Positions 1-6,749 of a stretch of 9,561 bases of DNA are shown in pieces. The stretch is from NCBI GenBank assembly GCA_026193555.1, contig JAPHUU010000064.1, positions 1 through 9,561 on the forward strand. The letters run 5' to 3'. The translations under genes were made by a program, and so were the position numbers. Positions within the stretch are counted from its first letter, which is position 1. Every line of letters starts with the position of its first letter. Source of the stretch: Rhodanobacter sp. (GTDB taxonomy: Bacteria; Pseudomonadota; Gammaproteobacteria; Xanthomonadales; Rhodanobacteraceae). The notes under the pieces are model-generated. The model worked only from the letters and a program-made list of their open reading frames with translations. It did no database searches and was not told the origin of the DNA.

Positions 1-67
1 CCGAACCCCGAACCGTGTCCTCCACCCATCGCATTCAGCCAGGGCTGCGGCGCCAGCAGCCGTGGAC

Positions 68-76
68 TGGTAGAAT
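68..76 (+). promoter_or_regulatory. candidate extended -10 promoter element for the DEAD-box helicase gene
   Basis: The sequence TGG-TAGAAT forms an extended -10 (TGn followed by a hexamer matching TATAAT at four of six positions) about 50 bases before the helicase ATG. I see no good -35 hexamer at 16-18 bases upstream, which fits an extended -10 promoter but also weakens the call. Bases 1-67 hold no gene that I can support. Confidence 0.35.
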
Positions 77-128
77 ATCGCGCCTGCGCGCCGCGTTCCG
101 GTGCCGCTTTCTGTTCCGAGGTTCCCCC

Positions 129-2063
129 ATGCCATCCCCCGTTTCCGACAACGCCCCGGTTCCGTCCGGCTTCGGCGCACTCGCGCTGCATCCCGACGTT
201 CTGCGTGTCCTGGCCGATGTCGGCTATGAATCGCCGTCGCCGATCCAGGCCGCCACCATTCCGCCGCTGCTGGAGGGGCGCGACGTGCTCGGCCAGGCGC
301 AGACCGGCACCGGCAAGACCGCCGCGTTCGCGCTGCCGATCCTGTCGCGGATCAGCCCCCGCGCAGGCAAGCCGCAGGCGCTGGTGCTGGCACCCACGCG
401 CGAACTGGCCATCCAGGTCGCCGAAGCGTTCCAGCGCTATGCCGCGCACATCCCCGGCTTCCACGTGCTGCCGATCTACGGCGGCCAGAGCTACGGTCCG
501 CAGCTGCATGCGCTCAAGCGCGGCGTGCACGTGGTGGTCGGCACGCCAGGCCGCGTCATCGATCACATGGACAAGGGCACGCTGGACCTGTCCGAGCTGA
601 AATACCTGGTGCTTGACGAAGCGGATGAAATGCTGCGCATGGGCTTCATCGACGACGTCGAGAAGGTGCTGCAGGCGACGCCGCCGCAGCGCCAGGTGGC
701 GCTGTTCTCGGCGACCATGCCGAGCGTGATCCGCAAGATCGCCCAGCGCCATCTGAAGGATCCGGTCGAGGTCATCATCAAGGCCTCGACCACGACCACG
801 CCGAACATCCGCCAGCGCTACTGGTTCGTCAGCGGCATGCACAAGCTCGACGCGCTGACCCGCATCCTCGAGGCCGAACCGTTCGACGCGATGATCATCT
901 TCGCGCGCACCAAGCTGGCCACCGAGGAACTGGCCGGCAAACTGCAGGCGCGTGGCCTCGCAGCCGCCGCGATCAACGGCGACATCGCGCAGCCGCAGCG
1001 CGAGCGGGTGATCCAGCAGCTGAAGGACGGCAAGCTGGACATCCTGGTCGCCACCGACGTGGCCGCACGCGGACTGGACGTGGACCGGATCAGCCACGTG
1101 ATGAACTACGACATCCCGTACGACACCGAGAGCTATGTGCACCGCATCGGCCGCACCGGCCGTGCCGGACGCAGTGGCGACGCGATCCTGTTCGTCAGCC
1201 CGCGCGAGCGCGGCATGCTGAACGCGATCGAGCGCGCCACCCGCCAGCCGATCGAACAGATGCAATTGCCGTCGGTGGAAGTGGTCAACGACGTGCGTAT
1301 CGGCAAGTTCAAGCAGCGCATCAGCGACACGCTGGCGCAGGACGATCTCGGCCAGTTCCAGCAGCTGATCGAGCAGTACGAGCAGGAACACAACGTGCCG
1401 GCCGTCGAGATTGCCGCCGCGCTGGCACGCATCGCGCAGGGCGACCAGCCGCTGCTGCTCGTACCACCGCCGAAGCGCGAAAAATACGAACCCGCCTCGC
1501 GTGAGCGAGTCGACCGCGCGGCCCCACGCGAGCGCGCAAGCAGCGAGCGGCGTCCGCCGAGCGGGCGTGAGGCAACCGCTGCCAGCCATCCGCCGCGCGA
1601 GCACAAGCCGCGCGAGGAATCTGGCCGCGAGGGCGCACCAGCGCGTGACTTCGGGCATCGTCCGGTGCGCGCGCATGCCACCGAGGAAGGCAAGCGCACC
1701 TACCGCATCGAGGTCGGCCACGAACACGGCGTGAAGCCGGGCAACATCGTCGGCGCGATCGCCAACGAGGCAGGACTGGAAAGCCAGTTCATCGGCCGCC
1801 TCAGCATTCGCGATCACTACAGCCTGATCGACCTGCCCGACGGCATGCCGAAGGAAGTGTTCGAGCATCTGAAGAAAGTCTGGGTGGTGCAGCAGCAGCT
1901 GCGCATCCACGAGTGGGATGGCAGCGACACCGACACTGGCAGCACGCCGCCGCCACGCAAGCCGGGTGGTTTCAAGAAACCGGGCGGATTCAAGCCCGGC
2001 GGGTTCAAGCCCGGTGACGGCAAGCCCCGGCATGCCGGCTCCAAGCCACCGCCGCGCAAGTAA
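129..2063 (+). CDS. deaD: DEAD-box ATP-dependent RNA helicase, DeaD/CsdA type
   Basis: This 644-residue protein is an RNA helicase that unwinds structured RNA with ATP in the cytoplasm; the DeaD/CsdA family acts in large-subunit ribosome assembly and in mRNA turnover at low temperature. All core motifs are visible: Q-motif region ending near residue 40 (PSPIQ), motif I AQTGTGKT (57-64), PTRELA (89-94), TPGR (139-142), DEAD (163-166), SAT (194-196), ATDVAARGLD (308-317) and HRIGRTGR (338-345). A charged Arg-rich linker (about 448-520) leads to a DbpA/CsdA-like RNA-binding domain (about 523-593, TYRIEVGHEHGVKPGNIVGA...) and a Lys/Gly/Pro-rich tail. The ATG at 129 is preferred over an in-frame ATG at 15 because a GAGG (118-121) sits seven bases upstream and family homology starts soon after it (FGALALHPDVL). 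The length fits DeaD (about 630 residues in E. coli) rather than RhlE or DbpA (about 450). Confidence 0.95.
   Translation: MPSPVSDNAPVPSGFGALALHPDVLRVLADVGYESPSPIQAATIPPLLEGRDVLGQAQTGTGKTAAFALPILSRISPRAGKPQALVLAPTRELAIQVAEAFQRYAAHIPGFHVLPIYGGQSYGPQLHALKRGVHVVVGTPGRVIDHMDKGTLDLSELKYLVLDEADEMLRMGFIDDVEKVLQATPPQRQVALFSATMPSVIRKIAQRHLKDPVEVIIKASTTTTPNIRQRYWFVSGMHKLDALTRILEAEPFDAMIIFARTKLATEELAGKLQARGLAAAAINGDIAQPQRERVIQQLKDGKLDILVATDVAARGLDVDRISHVMNYDIPYDTESYVHRIGRTGRAGRSGDAILFVSPRERGMLNAIERATRQPIEQMQLPSVEVVNDVRIGKFKQRISDTLAQDDLGQFQQLIEQYEQEHNVPAVEIAAALARIAQGDQPLLLVPPPKREKYEPASRERVDRAAPRERASSERRPPSGREATAASHPPREHKPREESGREGAPARDFGHRPVRAHATEEGKRTYRIEVGHEHGVKPGNIVGAIANEAGLESQFIGRLSIRDHYSLIDLPDGMPKEVFEHLKKVWVVQQQLRIHEWDGSDTDTGSTPPPRKPGGFKKPGGFKPGGFKPGDGKPRHAGSKPPPRK
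1959..2024 (+). repeat. in-frame KPGGF repeats in the helicase C-terminal tail
   Basis: Codons 611-632 of the helicase encode three near-identical units of KPGGFK followed by a degenerate KPGDGK. The DNA units are about 15-18 bases with silent third-base differences. Basic Gly-rich tails of this kind are common in DEAD-box helicases, where they give non-specific RNA binding. That role is inferred here. Confidence 0.7.
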
Positions 2064-2080
2064 CCGGAAGGCCGGCGGCA

Positions 2081-2119
2081 TGCATTGCCCGATCGTTCCG
2101 ATCGGGCAATGCAGTGTTT
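2081..2119 (+). terminator. intrinsic terminator after the helicase gene
   Basis: A perfect 15-base-pair inverted repeat lies 17 bases after the helicase stop: TGCATTGCCCGATCG, loop TTC, then the exact complement to 2113. It is followed by GTGTTT, a short T-rich tail. The stem is strong but the T tract is weak, so it may act partly as a 3'-end stabilising hairpin. The symmetric stem would form in either direction, but the only adjacent upstream gene is the helicase. Confidence 0.72.
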
Positions 2120-2189
2120 CCCGCCAACACCAGTGAAAATGGCAGACGCACCCACATCTGGCAGGCATACCTCCGCGTCGAGCCACACC

Positions 2190-2972
2190 ATGAGCCTGCT
2201 GCCCACGCTGTACATCTCCCACGGTTCACCGATGACCTCGCTAGCGTCGGCTCAGGTCGGTCTGCGACTGGCCGAGCTGGCCGCCAGCCTGCCGCCGCCC
2301 GCGGCCATCGTGATCGCCAGCGCCCACTGGCTGGCCAGGACGCCGCATGTCGGCAGTGCCGTCGCGCCGCAGACCATCCATGACTTCCACGGCTTTCCCG
2401 AGGCGCTGTACCAGCTCCACTATCCGGCGCCCGGCGCGCCAGCGCTGGCCGGCCACATCGGCCAATTGCTGGCCGATGCCGGTCTGCCGGCGACCCTGGA
2501 CCCGCGGCGCGGGCTGGATCACGGCGCATGGGTGCCGCTGCGTCTGCTGTATCCGCGGGCCGACGTCCCAGTGGTGCCGATCTCGATCCAGCCCGGACTG
2601 GGGCCAGCGCATCAACTGGCCGTGGGTCGGGCACTGGCATCGCTGCGCGGGGAAGGCGTGCTGGTGATCGGCTCCGGCAGCATCACCCACAACCTGCACG
2701 ATCTGGGTGCCGGCTACAGCGATGCACGCCAGGCACCGTATGTGCGGCCATTCATCGAATGGATCGAGCAGAAGCTCGTTGCCGGCGACACCGAAGCCCT
2801 GCTCGACTACCGGCGGCAGTCGCCGGGCGCCGAGCGGGCTCACCCTACCGACGAGCACCTGCTGCCACTGTTCGTGGCACTCGGTGCCGCTGGCGCCACG
2901 GCACAGGCGCTGCGAATCGACGCCGGCATCGACCTGGGATTGCTGGCGATGGACATCTACCGTTTCGACTGA
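2190..2972 (+). CDS. ygiD: class III extradiol ring-cleavage dioxygenase, YgiD/DODA (LigB) family
   Basis: A 260-residue cytoplasmic metalloenzyme of the LigB superfamily. Relatives include E. coli YgiD and plant DOPA 4,5-dioxygenase, which open catechol rings next to the hydroxyl pair; the physiological substrate in bacteria is generally unsettled. Likely metal and catalytic residues are visible: His11 in YISHGSPM, His46 in SAHW, His167 in SITHNLHDL, and His218 and His223 in HPTDEH. The family signatures DFHGFP (65-70) and LDHGAW (109-114) are also present. The ATG at 2190 is chosen because the conserved LPTLYISHGSP block starts right after it. An in-frame ATG at 2139 would add 17 unconserved residues, and neither start has a strong ribosome site. 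It follows the helicase terminator, so it is probably a separate transcript. Confidence 0.88.
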   Translation: MSLLPTLYISHGSPMTSLASAQVGLRLAELAASLPPPAAIVIASAHWLARTPHVGSAVAPQTIHDFHGFPEALYQLHYPAPGAPALAGHIGQLLADAGLPATLDPRRGLDHGAWVPLRLLYPRADVPVVPISIQPGLGPAHQLAVGRALASLRGEGVLVIGSGSITHNLHDLGAGYSDARQAPYVRPFIEWIEQKLVAGDTEALLDYRRQSPGAERAHPTDEHLLPLFVALGAAGATAQALRIDAGIDLGLLAMDIYRFD

Positions 2973-3007
2973 TCCCGATACCGGCGGCCGCCTTCGAGCC
3001 GGGAAAC

Positions 3008-3036
3008 GCCAGCGCGTCGGGTAACCCCGTGCTGGC
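3008..3036 (+). terminator. possible weak terminator hairpin after the dioxygenase gene
   Basis: Thirty-five bases after the dioxygenase stop an interrupted inverted repeat can fold: GCCAGC (3008-3013) with GCTGGC (3031-3036), and inside it CGGG (3018-3021) with CCCG (3026-3029). There is no T tract after it, so it may only be a 3'-end hairpin. The rest of the 2973-3254 gap shows no reading frame that I can support as a gene. Confidence 0.3.
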
Positions 3037-3200
3037 CGCGTCGAATACCGTTTCGACGTCGCCCGGCTGCTGGCACTGCTGGTTGCGGTTGACCCACACC
3101 CTGGCGAAGCAGTTCCTGTCGCGCGGACAGGCCATCGGCGCCGCCCCTGATCGATCGCCAGCCCATCGCCGCATGGCGCGACGAGAGTGCACTGCGCGCG

Positions 3201-3229
3201 TTCATGTCGCGTGGCTGTCCGGTTACAGT
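3201..3229 (+). promoter_or_regulatory. weak sigma70-like promoter candidate for the MAPEG-CPBP pair
   Basis: TTCATG (3201-3206) and TACAGT (3224-3229) are 17 bases apart and lie 25 bases before the MAPEG start codon. The -35 matches consensus at three of six positions and the -10 at four of six, so this is a position-supported guess rather than a strong site. Confidence 0.22.
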
Positions 3230-3254
3230 AGGCGATCTTCGACGAGGAACGCTC

Positions 3255-3647
3255 ATGATCCATCTGCCAGCCCTGGTTACCCTGCTCAACCTGTTGCTGC
3301 TGCTGTTCACCGCCTCCGTGGTGGGGCGGGCGCGCGCGCTGCACGGCATCAAGGCACCGGCCGTCACCGGCCATCCGGCGTTTGAACGCGCCTACAGGGT
3401 GCAGATGAACACGCTGGAGAACACCGTGCTGTTCCTGCCCACCCTGTGGCTGGCCGCCAATTACGGCTTCAGCGGCTGGGCCGGCATGGCGGGGCTGGTC
3501 TGGATCGTCGGGCGAATCTGGTACGCGCAGGCCTACCTGAAGGACGCTGCCAAGCGTGGACCGGGTTTCACCCTCGGCACGCTGGCCTGGGCGGCCCTGC
3601 TGGTGATGGCCTGCCTCGGCGTGGGTCGGGCCATGCTGATCGGCTGA
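3255..3647 (+). CDS. MAPEG family integral membrane protein
   Basis: A 130-residue protein with four predicted membrane segments (about residues 4-24, 57-70, 75-95 and 107-128). The MAPEG signature is clear: ERAYRVQMNTLEN at 44-56, with the Arg-Val-Gln-x-Asn-x-x-Glu-Asn core, and GRIWYAQAYLKDAAKRGPGF at 86-105. MAPEG proteins include microsomal glutathione transferases and eicosanoid enzymes; bacterial members of this size are mostly uncharacterised, so a glutathione-dependent activity is possible but not shown. The ATG at 3255 has a GAGGAA (3244-3249) five bases upstream, which decides it over a longer in-frame start at 3204. It is followed after 35 bases by the CPBP protease gene, probably in one transcript. 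Confidence 0.9.
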   Translation: MIHLPALVTLLNLLLLLFTASVVGRARALHGIKAPAVTGHPAFERAYRVQMNTLENTVLFLPTLWLAANYGFSGWAGMAGLVWIVGRIWYAQAYLKDAAKRGPGFTLGTLAWAALLVMACLGVGRAMLIG

Positions 3648-3682
3648 GGCCGACACGCGGCGCCACAGAGAGGTCCTCGGCG

Positions 3683-4510
3683 ATGCTGCCAGATCAGGCC
3701 ACAGCGAAGCCGGCGTCGGGATCATCGACGGCCAGCGGACCCATGCCATCCCGCGCGCCGGGAGTGTGGATGGCGCTGGGCTTCGTCGCCCTGTATTTCG
3801 TGCTGCAGTGGACGGTCAGTTTCATCGCCGCGGCGGTGATCGTGCTGGCCTCGGGCTTCCCTGACGTTCGCACCGCCCTGATCGGCGAGCGAATCCAGAC
3901 CATGCTGACGCAGCCGGACTTGCGCAGTGCGGTGGCGATCCTGACGCTGGCGGGCGCGGCCCTGCCGATCCTGTGGCTGATGCGGCGTTCATGGCCGACG
4001 CTGTGGTCCATGCCCAAGCCGCCGGGCTTCGGTTTCGCGCTGCCGGTACGCAACGCGTTCTTTGCGGTGGCGATCGGCATCGGGCTGGCGGCGCCGGTCG
4101 TCGGCAGCTGGCTCACCCAGCTTCTGGCGCAGGGACATCAGGTGCCGCAGGATATCCGGCAGCTCGGCATGCAGGCTTCGCCGGCGCTGCGGGTGTCGCT
4201 CGTGATGATCGTGGCCAGCCTCGGCCCGCTGGTCGAGGAACTGCTGTTTCGCGGCCTGCTGCTGTCGGCGCTGCTGCGGCGCATGAAGGTCGCATGGGCG
4301 GTATCGGCAAGTGCGCTGCTGTTTGCGCTGATCCATCTGCCGGGGCTGCAATGGCATGGGTATGCGCTGCCTGCCCTGGCCTTGCTGGCGGCGGCGCTGG
4401 CCTGGCTGCGGCTGCGTTCGGGCTCGCTCTGGCCGTCGGTGCTGGCACACTCCGTCAACAACCTGCTGGCAGTGGCGGTGTGGTTTGTGGCGATCAAGCC
4501 ACCCGGTTGA
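3683..4510 (+). CDS. CPBP family intramembrane metalloprotease (CAAX prenyl protease 2/RCE1-like)
   Basis: A 275-residue polytopic membrane protein of the ABI/CPBP (RCE1-like) family. The three catalytic motifs are intact: EELLFRG at 185-191 (Glu185, Glu186, Arg190), FALIH at 214-218 (His218) and HSVNN at 256-260 (His256, Asn260). Hydrophobic segments are visible around 29-56, 84-100, 124-148, 170-184, 205-217, 227-241 and 258-271. In bacteria, members process small peptides, act in bacteriocin immunity or are unassigned; no bacteriocin or CAAX-type substrate gene is seen nearby. The ATG at 3683 has a GAGAGG (3668-3673) nine bases upstream. The first 25 residues are polar and low in complexity. 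The stop at 4508-4510 is three bases from the convergent maf stop and there is no hairpin between them, so transcripts probably overlap. Confidence 0.9.
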   Translation: MLPDQATAKPASGSSTASGPMPSRAPGVWMALGFVALYFVLQWTVSFIAAAVIVLASGFPDVRTALIGERIQTMLTQPDLRSAVAILTLAGAALPILWLMRRSWPTLWSMPKPPGFGFALPVRNAFFAVAIGIGLAAPVVGSWLTQLLAQGHQVPQDIRQLGMQASPALRVSLVMIVASLGPLVEELLFRGLLLSALLRRMKVAWAVSASALLFALIHLPGLQWHGYALPALALLAAALAWLRLRSGSLWPSVLAHSVNNLLAVAVWFVAIKPPG

Positions 4511-4513
4511 AGC

Positions 4514-5086
4514 TTACGTCGGGGTGATTCCGCCAGCGCGCAGCAGACGCGCAGTCTCGAACATGGGCAAGCCCATCACGCCGGAATAGCTGCCGTCGAG
4601 ATGCTCGATCAGGGCTGCGCCTCGCCCCTGGATCGCATACGCACCCGCCTTGCCGAACGACTCGCCGGTGGCGACGTAGGCAGCAATCGTCGGCTCGTCG
4701 AGCGGCGCGAAGCGCACCCGTGAGATGCAGATTTCGCCATGCTCGACGCCGGCGCCAACCAGCCACACCGCCGAGATGACCTCGTGCGCACGACCCGCAA
4801 GGCGGCCCAACATCGCTGCCGCATCATCCGCATCGGCAGGCTTGCCGAACACGTCGTCGTCAAGCACCACCTCGGTGTCGGCGCCCAGCACCAGAGCGTG
4901 TTCCGGCGTGCCCAGGCTGGCGAGACCGGCACGGGCCTTGTCGCGGGCCACGCGGCGCACATAGGCCTGCGGCGACTCATCCGGTAGCCGCTGCTCCGGC
5001 ACCGTCACGTCGATCACGGTGAAATCCACGCCCAGCTGCTCCAGCAGCTGGCGACGGCGTGGTGACTGCGAGGCGAGGTAAAGCAT
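4514..5086 (-). CDS. maf: Maf/YhdE-type nucleoside triphosphate pyrophosphatase (dTTP/UTP type)
   Basis: A 190-residue cytoplasmic enzyme that hydrolyses non-canonical or excess nucleoside triphosphates to monophosphate and pyrophosphate. It shows the N-terminal [15 protein letters not shown] (1-15), a conserved Lys50 in [12 protein letters not shown] (67-74) with the catalytic Asp70, GKP (81-83), the block from KAGAYAIQG (146-154) through GRGA, and SGVMGLP (168-174). The KAGAY-IQG form points to the YhdE dTTP/UTP subfamily rather than YceF (m7GTP); the exact specificity is inferred. The ATG at 5086 has GGAG (5094-5097) seven bases upstream and is preferred over an in-frame ATG 16 codons earlier. 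It is the last gene of the rsfS-rlmH-GNAT-maf run, 44 bases after the GNAT stop. Confidence 0.94.
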   Translation of the reverse strand: MLYLASQSPRRRQLLEQLGVDFTVIDVTVPEQRLPDESPQAYVRRVARDKARAGLASLGTPEHALVLGADTEVVLDDDVFGKPADADDAAAMLGRLAGRAHEVISAVWLVGAGVEHGEICISRVRFAPLDEPTIAAYVATGESFGKAGAYAIQGRGAALIEHLDGSYSGVMGLPMFETARLLRAGGITPT

Positions 5087-5130
5087 CTGCTTGCTCCGAA
5101 TCGGGATGCTGGGCGCAGGTATGAAGCCGT

Positions 5131-5580
5131 TCACAGGCCGAGGCTGTACTCGCAGGACTGCTGGTCACGCTGCCAGCCCAGCGACTCGTACAACGCCTGC
5201 GCCGGCAGGTTGTCCCGTGCCGTGGACAGTGACAGGCTGGCCGCGCCGAGCGCCCGTGCATGCTCCGCCGCCGTGCCGAGCAGCGCCGCCGCCACACCCT
5301 GCCGGCGTGCGGAAGGGGCCACGAACAAGTCGTTCAGCAGCCAGGTGCGCACCGCGCGTACCGACGAGAACAGCGGATACAGCTGGGTGAAGCCCAGCCC
5401 CTGCGCCTGCCCGTCACGTGCCAGCAGAATCAACGACTCCTGATGCCGAAAGCGCTCGGCCAGAAATTCCCGCGCCCGCGGCAGATCCGCCGGCTGCGCG
5501 TAGAACTGCCGGTAGCCGTCGAACAACACGGCCAGCGTGTCGAGATCATGAATCGTGGCTTGCCGGATCTGGAAGGACAT
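5131..5580 (-). CDS. GNAT family N-acetyltransferase
   Basis: A 149-residue acetyl-CoA-dependent acetyltransferase; the substrate cannot be told. The acetyl-CoA pyrophosphate loop is [16 protein letters not shown] (86-101), and the following motif B region is [16 protein letters not shown] (121-136), typical of small stand-alone GNATs. The N-terminus [20 protein letters not shown] is the standard first strand and helix. The ATG at 5580 is chosen because family homology begins there; upstream sequence in the same frame overlaps rlmH and looks non-coding. The ribosome site is weak. The gene starts 17 bases after the rlmH stop and ends 44 bases before maf, so it is most likely co-transcribed with them. 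It could act on a ribosomal protein or other translation component, but nothing in the sequence shows that. Confidence 0.9.
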   Translation of the reverse strand: MSFQIRQATIHDLDTLAVLFDGYRQFYAQPADLPRAREFLAERFRHQESLILLARDGQAQGLGFTQLYPLFSSVRAVRTWLLNDLFVAPSARRQGVAAALLGTAAEHARALGAASLSLSTARDNLPAQALYESLGWQRDQQSCEYSLGL

Positions 5581-5597
5581 GTTGACGGTCTCGATGG

Positions 5598-6068
5598 TCA
5601 GGCTCGGTGATAGGGATGTCCGGCGAGGATCGTGGTGGCCCGATACAGCTGCTCTGCCAGCACCAGTCGCACCAGCATGTGCGGCAACGTCAGCGGTCCC
5701 AGCGACCAGCTCTGCTCGGCCCGTGCCAGCACCTCGGGCGCGTGTCCGTCCGGACCGCCGATCAGGAAGGCGAGGTCGCAGCCGGCCATGCGCCATTGCG
5801 CCAGCTGCGCGGCCAGTTGCTCGCTGGACCAGGCCTTGCCGCGCCCGTCCAGCGCCACCACATGGCTGTCGCGGGGAAGCGCCGCCAGTATCGCCGCCCC
5901 TTCGTCCTGGATCGCCCGCGCATCGTCGCGCCCCTTGCCACGGCTGCCGGGTTTGAGCTCGATCAATTCCAGCGGCAACTCGTGCGAGAGCCGCTTGCGG
6001 TACTCCGCAAAACCCTCAGCCACCCACGCGGGCATCCGCTCGCCGACGGCGATCAGACGCGCGCGCAT
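5598..6068 (-). CDS. rlmH: 23S rRNA (pseudouridine1915-N3)-methyltransferase RlmH
   Basis: A 156-residue SPOUT-class methyltransferase, the same length as E. coli RlmH (155). It methylates pseudouridine 1915 in helix 69 of 23S rRNA on assembled 70S ribosomes, using S-adenosylmethionine. Visible signatures are the N-terminal MRARLIAVGERMPAWV (1-16), ALDGRGK (72-78), the SAM-binding LIGGPDGHA (102-110), the knot block LTLPHMLVRLVLAEQLYRA (126-144) and the C-terminal HPYHR (151-155). The ATG at 6068 gives the family length. It lies downstream of rsfS, separated by a hairpin-rich 117-base gap, and 17 bases before the GNAT gene. Confidence 0.96.
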   Translation of the reverse strand: MRARLIAVGERMPAWVAEGFAEYRKRLSHELPLELIELKPGSRGKGRDDARAIQDEGAAILAALPRDSHVVALDGRGKAWSSEQLAAQLAQWRMAGCDLAFLIGGPDGHAPEVLARAEQSWSLGPLTLPHMLVRLVLAEQLYRATTILAGHPYHRA

Positions 6069-6083
6069 GGCCGGGCTTCAAAC

Positions 6084-6175
6084 AGGCAAGACGCGCGAAG
6101 CGCTGTCTTTGCCTCCTCTCCCTTCTTGGGAACGGAGGATTCGAGGTGTGGGGCCCATCTTGCGGTGCCCCCCAC
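6084..6175. repeat. three consecutive hairpins in the rsfS-rlmH gap, one REP-like
   Basis: Three inverted repeats fill most of the gap. At 6084-6114 AGGCAAGAC-GCGC pairs with GCGC-GTC-TTGCCT across a GAA loop, with two unpaired T residues. At 6112-6138 CCTCC pairs with GGAGG, and CCC with GGG inside, around TTCTT. At 6148-6175 GTGGGGC pairs with a C-rich arm ending in CAC. The middle one, followed by GAGGTGTGGGG, resembles a degenerate form of the intergenic repeat I recall from Xanthomonadales (CCTCTCCC, loop, GGGAGAGG, then GGTGAGGG). Possible roles are mRNA processing or stability between the two cistrons. Confidence 0.55.
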
Positions 6176-6185
6176 GAGACCCGAC

Positions 6186-6572
6186 TCAGCCAACCTGCAC
6201 CGCGTTGGCTTCATGCCCGTTGTCGCCTACCGTCCACAGCCGTTCCAGACCATAGAACTCGCGGATACGCGGCAACATCACGTGGACGATCACATCGCCG
6301 AGGTCGACCAGCACCCACTCGCCCTCGACTTCGCCTTCCACGCCCAGCGGCATGACGCCGGCCTTTTTGGCGAACGTGCTGACCTCGTTGGCGATGGACT
6401 TGACGTGACGCGCCGACGTGCCGGAGGCGATGACCAGCAGATCGGCGATGGATGTCTTGCCGCGGACGTCGATTTCGCGGATGTCCTTGGCTTTCAATCC
6501 CTCGAGCGCGTCGATGACGTGCTTGCGCAGTGTGGCCGTCGTGACGGACTTGTTCGTACGGGCAGTGCTCAA
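6186..6572 (-). CDS. rsfS: ribosomal silencing factor RsfS
   Basis: A 128-residue RsfS (YbeB/Iojap) protein, which binds uL14 on the 50S subunit and blocks subunit joining when nutrients are low. The family signatures are [10 protein letters not shown] (22-31), [26 protein letters not shown] (35-60) and [16 protein letters not shown] with [13 protein letters not shown] (84-113). The start is a TTG at 6570-6572: there is no in-frame ATG or GTG before the conserved region, and a GAGG (6582-6585) lies nine bases upstream of the TTG. It is the first gene of the rsfS-rlmH-GNAT-maf run. The usual upstream partner nadD is absent here. Confidence 0.95.
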   Translation of the reverse strand: MSTARTNKSVTTATLRKHVIDALEGLKAKDIREIDVRGKTSIADLLVIASGTSARHVKSIANEVSTFAKKAGVMPLGVEGEVEGEWVLVDLGDVIVHVMLPRIREFYGLERLWTVGDNGHEANAVQVG

Positions 6573-6619
6573 GAGTAGGAGCCTCAGTGCATGGTCGCTG
6601 CGCGGAATGGCGCGGGCAA

Positions 6620-6651
6620 AGTATAGCCCCTCGACTCCGCCGGCACGTCAA
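6620..6651 (-). promoter_or_regulatory. candidate sigma70 promoter for the rsfS-rlmH-GNAT-maf run
   Basis: On the - strand TTGACG (6646-6651) is followed after 20 bases by TATACT (6620-6625). Both hexamers match consensus at five of six positions, but the spacer is about three bases longer than ideal. The -10 ends 47 bases before the TTG start of rsfS. It directly follows a terminator-like hairpin of the upstream gene, which supports a transcription unit boundary here. Confidence 0.45.
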
Positions 6652-6655
6652 ACGC

Positions 6656-6688
6656 CCCCTGAACCGCCAATCCGGGCCGGATCAGGGG
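6656..6688 (-). terminator. terminator-like hairpin after the MXKDX-repeat gene
   Basis: CCCCTGA (6656-6662) pairs with TCAGGGG (6682-6688), and after one A-A mismatch CCG (6664-6666) pairs with CGG (6678-6680), giving ten base pairs around an 11-base loop. It lies 61 bases after the stop of the small secreted protein and just ahead of the rsfS promoter candidate. On the - strand it is followed only by CGTTTG, so the T tract is poor. Confidence 0.4.
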
Positions 6689-6749
6689 TATCGGCTGGTG
6701 GGAACACCGACCGGGGCGCCGTTTCCACCAGCGGCAAACGGGCCTGTGC

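Noticed and set aside
15..128. A 38-residue N-terminal extension of the helicase from an earlier in-frame ATG
   Set aside because: The extension is Arg-rich without family similarity, overlaps the candidate promoter at 68-76, and the ATG at 129 has a GAGG at good spacing.
1133..1699. A 188-codon - strand open frame opposite the helicase linker
   Set aside because: It is the antisense of the Arg-rich linker of the helicase, rich in Arg and Ser and without any motif.
3040..3192. A - strand frame containing FARVWVNRNQQ, which recalls the C-terminal end of HAD-type dehalogenases or phosphatases (VWVNR followed by about 25 residues)
   Set aside because: Only about 40 residues could match, no catalytic HAD motif is present, the frame runs on without a stop into the dioxygenase gene, and a short match of this kind is too weak. 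A protein search of 2973-3254 in all frames would settle whether it is a pseudogene remnant.
2241..3749. A 502-codon open frame on the - strand
   Set aside because: It is antisense to the dioxygenase and MAPEG genes, has Arg/Gln/His-rich random composition and no recognisable domain; long antisense frames are common in GC-rich DNA.
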